From: Phragmites australis
Taxonomy: Eukaryota; Streptophyta; Magnoliopsida; Poales; Poaceae
DNA length: 64,000 nt
Assembly: GCF_958298935.1 (NCBI RefSeq)
Contig: NC_084923.1
Location: forward strand, 36,734,501 to 36,798,500
Reading direction: 5' to 3'
Shown piece by piece: positions 59,133 through 64,000 of this stretch. Every line of letters begins with the position of its first letter. The stretch's first letter is position 1. A program made the translations under genes and the position numbers. Under the pieces are notes generated by a model, which saw nothing but the letters and a program-made list of their open reading frames with translations, was not told the DNA's origin and ran no database searches.

Positions 59133-59976
59133 TTGCCCTTATCACCAAAGTCTCCCCCTCTAGCACCACCTCCTTCTCCAGCTGTGTCAAACTCCTGCAT
59201 CAAAGTCTACATCATTTCCTCTTACGACAATAAGATGGAGAAGGTAGTAACTGTCGGTCCAGCCGCCACTAAGGTCGAGCAGCTCAGCGAAGCTCGGGTC
59301 ACCGAGTCGTCATCTACGTGCCAAGAAGAGGTGGTCTGGGATCTCCTAGAAGAGGAGATACGGGAGGAGGAGGCCCCAGAGGAGGAGGAGGAGGAGAGGC
59401 CAAGGACTCCACTTCGTCCTCATCCCCAAGCGACGGAAACGATGACGGTAGCGGAGTAGGCAACTACCACATCAGCTGCTCCGGGGGAGGAACCTTAGGC
59501 GTAGGCTCTTCTATTAGGGTCTCCTCTTTCTTCCTCTTCCTGCATGGCGTCGGGCTAGAACATAGGACTTCTTTTGGATGTATAGTTTCCTTTTCATGTC
59601 TGTTATCTGTATAAAAGAACTTGAAATTTCATTAATGGATTTTTACTTTCAACTGAAATGCATGTGTATGAACCTGAGACTCCATGAGTGTTGGTTGCAG
59701 AAAGCATATGATAGCTTATCATGTTTAGCCTTAATCGCCTCTTCTTTCTATTAGTTCAGGAGACACCAATCGCTTGTTAGGGTACATATTTTGGAGTCTC
59801 AGATCTTAGGTCTTAGGTCCGACTTGAGTGAAAAGCATCATAGCTTTCAGGCACTAGAGGACTCGATAATAGACCTTTTAATACTTCTCATAACTACGAC
59901 TTTAAAATGCCATCCCTTATCATTAGAATCCTCTTTAGAGCATGCACAATATGCTATTGTTAGCTTTCAGTATTGA
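59133..59976 (+). pseudogene. Antisense ORF of the Tat element, second copy
   Basis: On the plus strand, opposite to pol, an acidic frame at 59133-59459 (VEQLSEARVTESSSTCQEEV, then Glu-rich) is followed by a coiled-coil-like frame at 59791-59976 (ILGLRSDLSEKHHSFQALED). The second part matches the antisense ORF of the intronic copy (35281-35066). Relation to the antisense ORF of Grande-like elements is inferred from position and orientation. Confidence 0.5.
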
Positions 59977-60239
59977 GTATCTATTAAGCCCCTGATTGGT
60001 TATCTGGGAAGAATTCCTGGATAGACAGTTTAAGACGAAAAAGCAATAAAAGAAGTCATATTGCTCTTCGTTGAGGAACTTTTCGTAACCTTGAGTGCGC
60101 GTGTAGGTTTAGAGACCCAAATAACGGCTTATCTCATTGTTAGGCATTGAGTTGCAAGGTCGAATAGGAAAGGTGGAAAAAAATTCATTGAACTTCTCGA
60201 GCAATATGATATCTATTATTACAAAATATACACTAATTA

Positions 60240-61051
60240 CTTACATATAGAATTTACGAAGCTGGTCGATATTCCACGAATTATTAAGGACTTGATCATC
60301 TTCCATTGCTAACTTATATGACCCAGGACGATTGGATTTAACCACTGTATAAGGACCCTCCCACTTCGGGGATGTCTTGTTGCTACTTTTCTCGCTCTGA
60401 ACGAGTCATAGAACCAAATCCTCAAGTTGCAAGGTTCTCTTTAGAATGTTCTAGTCATAGCAGCGCTGAAGATCTTGCTGGTACTTTGCCGATTGTATAA
60501 GCACCTGAGACCTTTTTTCTTCGAGAATGTTGAGGTCGTCATGTCTTCTCAAGATTTTATCTTTGTCGACGTATAATTCGACATGAGGAGATTTGATCTT
60601 TAATTCACATGGTAGCATGGCTTCAACTCCGTAAACTAGGAAGAAAGGCATTTCACTCGTCGCTCTATTGGATGTTGTCCGGAGTGCCCATAGTACGTTA
60701 AGTAATTCAGACACCCAGGCTTTAGAGTAGGAGGATAAGCGGTTGAAGACATGGGTCTTTATTCCTTGCAGCACTAGACCATAGGCCCACTCAACTTGTC
60801 CATTTCTCTATGGATGAGCTACTGACGCAAAGCAGATCGTAGTGCCTAGTCCCTCGCAGTAATCAATAAATGTCACACTTGATAACTAAATTCTGTTATC
60901 GGTGATGATCCTACTCGGGATGTTGAACCTTGTCATGACTCTTTTCATGATGAATTTCTTAGCTGCTTCTGAAGTGATCATGCCGACCGGCTCAGGTTCA
61001 CTAAACTCGGTGAATGTAATGATTGTGATGAAAAAGAACTTGAAGCCCTGG
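60240..61051 (-). pseudogene. Tat integrase, C-terminal half
   Basis: From 61051 the minus strand reads QGFKFFFITIITFTEF, then IPSRIITDN, GLVLQGIKTHVFNRL and ELLNVLWALRTTSNRATSEM, and ends PGSYKLAMEDDQ, SWNIDQLRKFY near 60240. Stops interrupt it. The first residues continue the LDIL motif found beyond the insertion, at about 62610. Confidence 0.8.
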
Positions 61052-62600
61052 TGTAAGGGAACATGTAGGATACACTAGCCTAAAACAAAAAAATTCTACC
61101 GCATTAACCCAAGAAACTATATTAGTAGGAGATCATAGATCATTACCACTATATATGCAGCACAACAGAAGAAGAGTTGGAGTAGACCGATCCAACATCA
61201 TGCGCATCATTCTCCTCGACTAGCTCCTTGATCAGCTCCATGACCAGCTCCGCACAGGTTGTCGTGCTCCTCGACCAACTCTGAGCAAGTGCATCGAGTT
61301 CTCGACCAGTTCTGAGTGGTCGCGTCGTGTTTCTCGACCAGTTTCAAGTGGTCGCGTCATACTTTGCGACCAGCACCGAGCAGGTATGTCGACTAGCTGA
61401 ACAAGTCCTTGACCAGCTGAGCAGTAGCATCGTGATCTTTACACCAAGGAGATTAGTGTCGCAATAGCAGCATCGTCTCTACGATATCCACACATACTAT
61501 GCATGATCATCGTGCACTTGTGTGCTAGCACCACACGCATGACTAGGGTTTTTAGGAGATCGTGTGGAGGGTTGCAGCTAGGGTTTTGGAGTGGCTCACC
61601 TTGCCTCATTCCATGCTTCACCTTTTATAGAGCTCGCTAATGGGCTCCCATGTTGGAAGCCCTTTAGGACTCAACTCCTCATGAATCACAATCCAATCAA
61701 ACTCATATACGAATCTAATCCGTATGTTTTGTTCTAACCCATTAAGTGTGTGGCCTGTTAGGTTCATGTACAAACAGCTACGACTCGAAACCCTTTCTAA
61801 ACTAAAATCAATAGTGGTCCCTAGCATGACATATTGACTTCTGAATATACACAAAGATCATATCAGCTGAACATTGATATACACATGCACTGATCTCTTT
61901 GCCTCACGATATCAGTCAAACTTAAGGCAAGATACGTGACACCCTTAGGAAAGCTCGACCATTCACTCGATCAAGTATTGGATTCATCATTAATCATATA
62001 TTGGCATGGTCATACACTTTCTCGATCCAACTACCTCGAGGGGCCCAGAGTCATCTCTCCTGTCATCCAACTTCCATCTTGATCGCTCACACCTAACAAA
62101 CTATTTCATGTCAAACCCAAAAACTACCTTTATGACTACCTAGTTACAGAATAGCGTTTGGCAGCCCTAAAGTATGTCACTACATATTTTGGGAATCAAT
62201 AACGATCTCAGGTGTAAGGATCCTACAGGTACACCATTTGAGATAACAACTAATGGCACATCATAGATAATAATCCCAGTAGTACCTCAAGGTGGGTCTA
62301 TCCAACATCATGTTCCCTAACATAAATGTTCATATTATTGATTCGGTATCTCTATACCTATGATCTATCAAATGTAATCATCAATCAATACATATGTCAG
62401 CCTTACGAATAATCACAATGATATGTGACTAGGGATCAACTTAGAATAACATCATGTTACAAATAAAGAGTTTTATGAACAGGTCACATACTTTCTAATT
62501 AATGTAAATGATAATGATTCTTGTAATAACACATTTTTCAGAAGTACATAAGCGTAGACATGATACAAGCATTTCTATGATTGTCTCTAGGGTATATCAC
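61052..62600 (-). repeat. Probable solo LTR inserted in Tat integrase
   Basis: The left border is sharp: the Tat reading frame ends at 61051 and TGTAAGGGAACATG starts. On the minus strand the insert begins near 62600 (TGGTGATGGTGATATACCCTAGAGACAATC), similar to the start of BARE/Angela-like copia LTRs, and ends CATGTTCCCTTACA. Its length (about 1.5 kb) suits that group. No internal region is present. An inner TGTTAGGGAACATGATG at 62322-62306 could instead be the true start. No target duplication was found. Confidence 0.5.
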
Positions 62601-63990
62601 CATCACCAGTGTGCTACCAGAAAGGGCAATAGAATATCCAGCCACTAAGTCATGAATGGTCACGACAAGGGGATCGTCTGTAGGTTTAGGTGGGCTAGTG
62701 TACACGTCTGCTATGGAATTGATAGCTGACACAACTTTTTACCATCTCTCTCGCATCATGGAGAGCCGTAGGCCAATAGAAACATTGTATGAATACCTTT
62801 CTGACCAAGGTACGGAAGGAAGCATGAGATTTGCACACCCTCTATGGATTTCTTCGAGTAGTTCTCTACCCTACTTCTAAGGTATGCACCTCATGAGTAC
62901 TGTGTGGGCTCCTCTTCGATAGAGGACACCGTCCACCAAGGTATACTTCCTGGATCGATGGGATATTTGCTCCAATAGTGCATCATCTTCAGGAACAACT
63001 CGATCTTGAAGAAACTTATAGATTGGAACCATCCATGCATACTCGTACTCGAGCGGAGCTAAGAGTTCCCCAGCAACTCCTTTTGGGGCGTCGATTCCTA
63101 ACGAGCCCTAGAGTTGGTTATAGGTCTTGTAGACCACCACTCCTTCAGCTGTGTCATCTGATGATTTCACGGATGTCTTCAAGAGTCTTTCTATGAAGAT
63201 CTTGATTTGTCCTGGAGATCGTGAGGAGGCTAATCAGGCAAGATTATCAACAAGGCAAATACCTTTTCTCGGGATGTACCTAACCTCGAGTCTAATGAAT
63301 TTATTTTCTAGCTTCCTCACCTTCGTGAGGTAATCTGTCATGATCTTGTCTGAGGTTTGATACTCCTTGCTAACTTGCTTCACCACTAACTGTGAATACC
63401 CTTTTATGAGAAGGCAACGGATGCAGAAGCTACTTGAAGACCAGCAAGCAGAACCTCATACTCGGCTATGTTGTTTGTGGCCAAAAAGTCGAGCTACAAA
63501 GCATATTGCAGTCTTTCTCCTGTTAGAGAGATGAGTATAATCCCAGCCCCCAAGCCTTGGAGCGTAAGCGACCCATCAAATAAGAGAGTCCATACATCGA
63601 ATATGTCACTACGGTTGTCCTGGGGTTGATGGAGTTCTTTCCATTCGGCGACGAAGTCAGCGAGTACTTGCAACTTGATCATTGTTCGAGGTACGAAGCA
63701 AACATCGAATTTCCCGAGCTCAACAGCCCACTTAGCGATTCATCCAATGACGTCTCTGTTGTGGAGGATCTCTCCGAGTGGAAATATTGATGGTATGGTG
63801 ATCTTATGAGCCTGAAAATAGTGTCGTAGCTTGCGAGAGACCATCGGTATCGTATATTGCAGCTTTTGTACTTGCGGGTAGTGCTCTTTGGGACCATGGA
63901 GTACATTGCTAATGTATTATACCGGTCACTGGCTCTTCTCTTGATTATTGTGCACTTCTCGCTACACCACCAATAGTCCACTTACGACGC
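62601..63990 (-). pseudogene. Tat RNase H and integrase N-terminal part
   Basis: RNase H sequence has HKITIPSIFPLGEILHNRDV near 63770, then KWAVELGKFDVCFVPR, LADFVAEWKEL and FDGSLTLQGLGAGIILIS (63682-63494). Next come PLEYEYAWMVPIYKFLQD, KYTLVDGVLYRRGAHTVLM (about 63060-62885), and degraded sequence to LDIL near 62610, just before the LTR insertion. Stops and frame changes are frequent. Confidence 0.75.
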
Positions 63991-64000
63991 GTGGTCTGGC

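Larger units (their letters stand above)
59133..64000 (-). mobile_element. Ty3/gypsy Tat-lineage element, second copy, partial and interrupted
   Basis: On the minus strand, RNase H (63990-63490) is followed by the integrase zinc-binding part (about 63090-62600), integrase core and C-terminus (about 61050-60240), and a 3' region with an antisense ORF (60000-59133). Motifs match the intronic copy at 33440-35610. The 5' part lies beyond 64000, and no LTR was found on the left. A foreign LTR separates 61051 from about 62600. Confidence 0.78.

Noticed and set aside
62306..62322. TGTTAGGGAACATG as the start of the LTR inserted in Tat integrase
   Set aside because: Integrase sequence does not resume until about 62600, so the insert seems to be longer. 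The alternative is recorded but not preferred.

Overview
This window is nuclear DNA from a grass (Poaceae), probably a panicoid. The reasons are a very GC-rich first exon on one gene, AT-rich intergenic DNA, plant-only transposon proteins (plant mobile domain, MULE transposase) and plant Ty1/copia and Ty3/gypsy retroelements. I cannot name the species. Only one gene looks intact and functional: an RRP9/YAO-type U3 snoRNP WD40 protein on the minus strand (CDS span 26485-37389, seven exons). Nearly everything else is transposable elements, most of them decayed and several nested.

Layout. 1-6123: right part of a Mutator-like element that carries a transposase and a plant mobile domain (PMD) gene; its left end lies outside the window. 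6124-8287: no gene. About 8288-17468: a decayed Sirevirus-like Ty1/copia element with a truncated 3' LTR. 17469-24270: intergenic DNA with a possible exon fragment (to 19851), a Stowaway-like MITE (22363-22581) and a short repeat. 24280-25689: a 1.4 kb foldback element. 26485-37389: the RRP9 gene; intron 1 holds a Tat-lineage Ty3/gypsy remnant (32798-36504), and intron 5 a MITE and a minisatellite. 37660-40583: a possible solo LTR and unclassified DNA.

40584-about 58140 is a three-layer nest. A Ty3/gypsy-type LTR is split by a second MULE-PMD element (40968-56621, matching 9-bp target duplications). That element is in turn split by a Ty3/gypsy element (48323-56030, 5-bp target duplication CTAAA). 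The inner MULE carries three genes in one direction: transposase, PMD protein and a GRF-zinc-finger-like protein, all now broken. 58140-59112: LTR-like sequence and a Stowaway-like MITE. 59133-64000: a second copy of the Tat family, on the minus strand, interrupted by a probable solo LTR (61052-about 62600) and running off the window.

How the parts fit. The host gene has kept its frame and splice sites although transposons have expanded its introns (1.5 kb CDS in 10.9 kb). Its upstream region has a telo box and two site II-type motifs, as expected for a ribosome-biogenesis gene. I found no convincing new biological system. The points most worth checking are the three-gene MULE structure, the gag-pol frame that runs into the LTR, the antisense ORF shared by both Tat copies, and the 1.4 kb hairpin.
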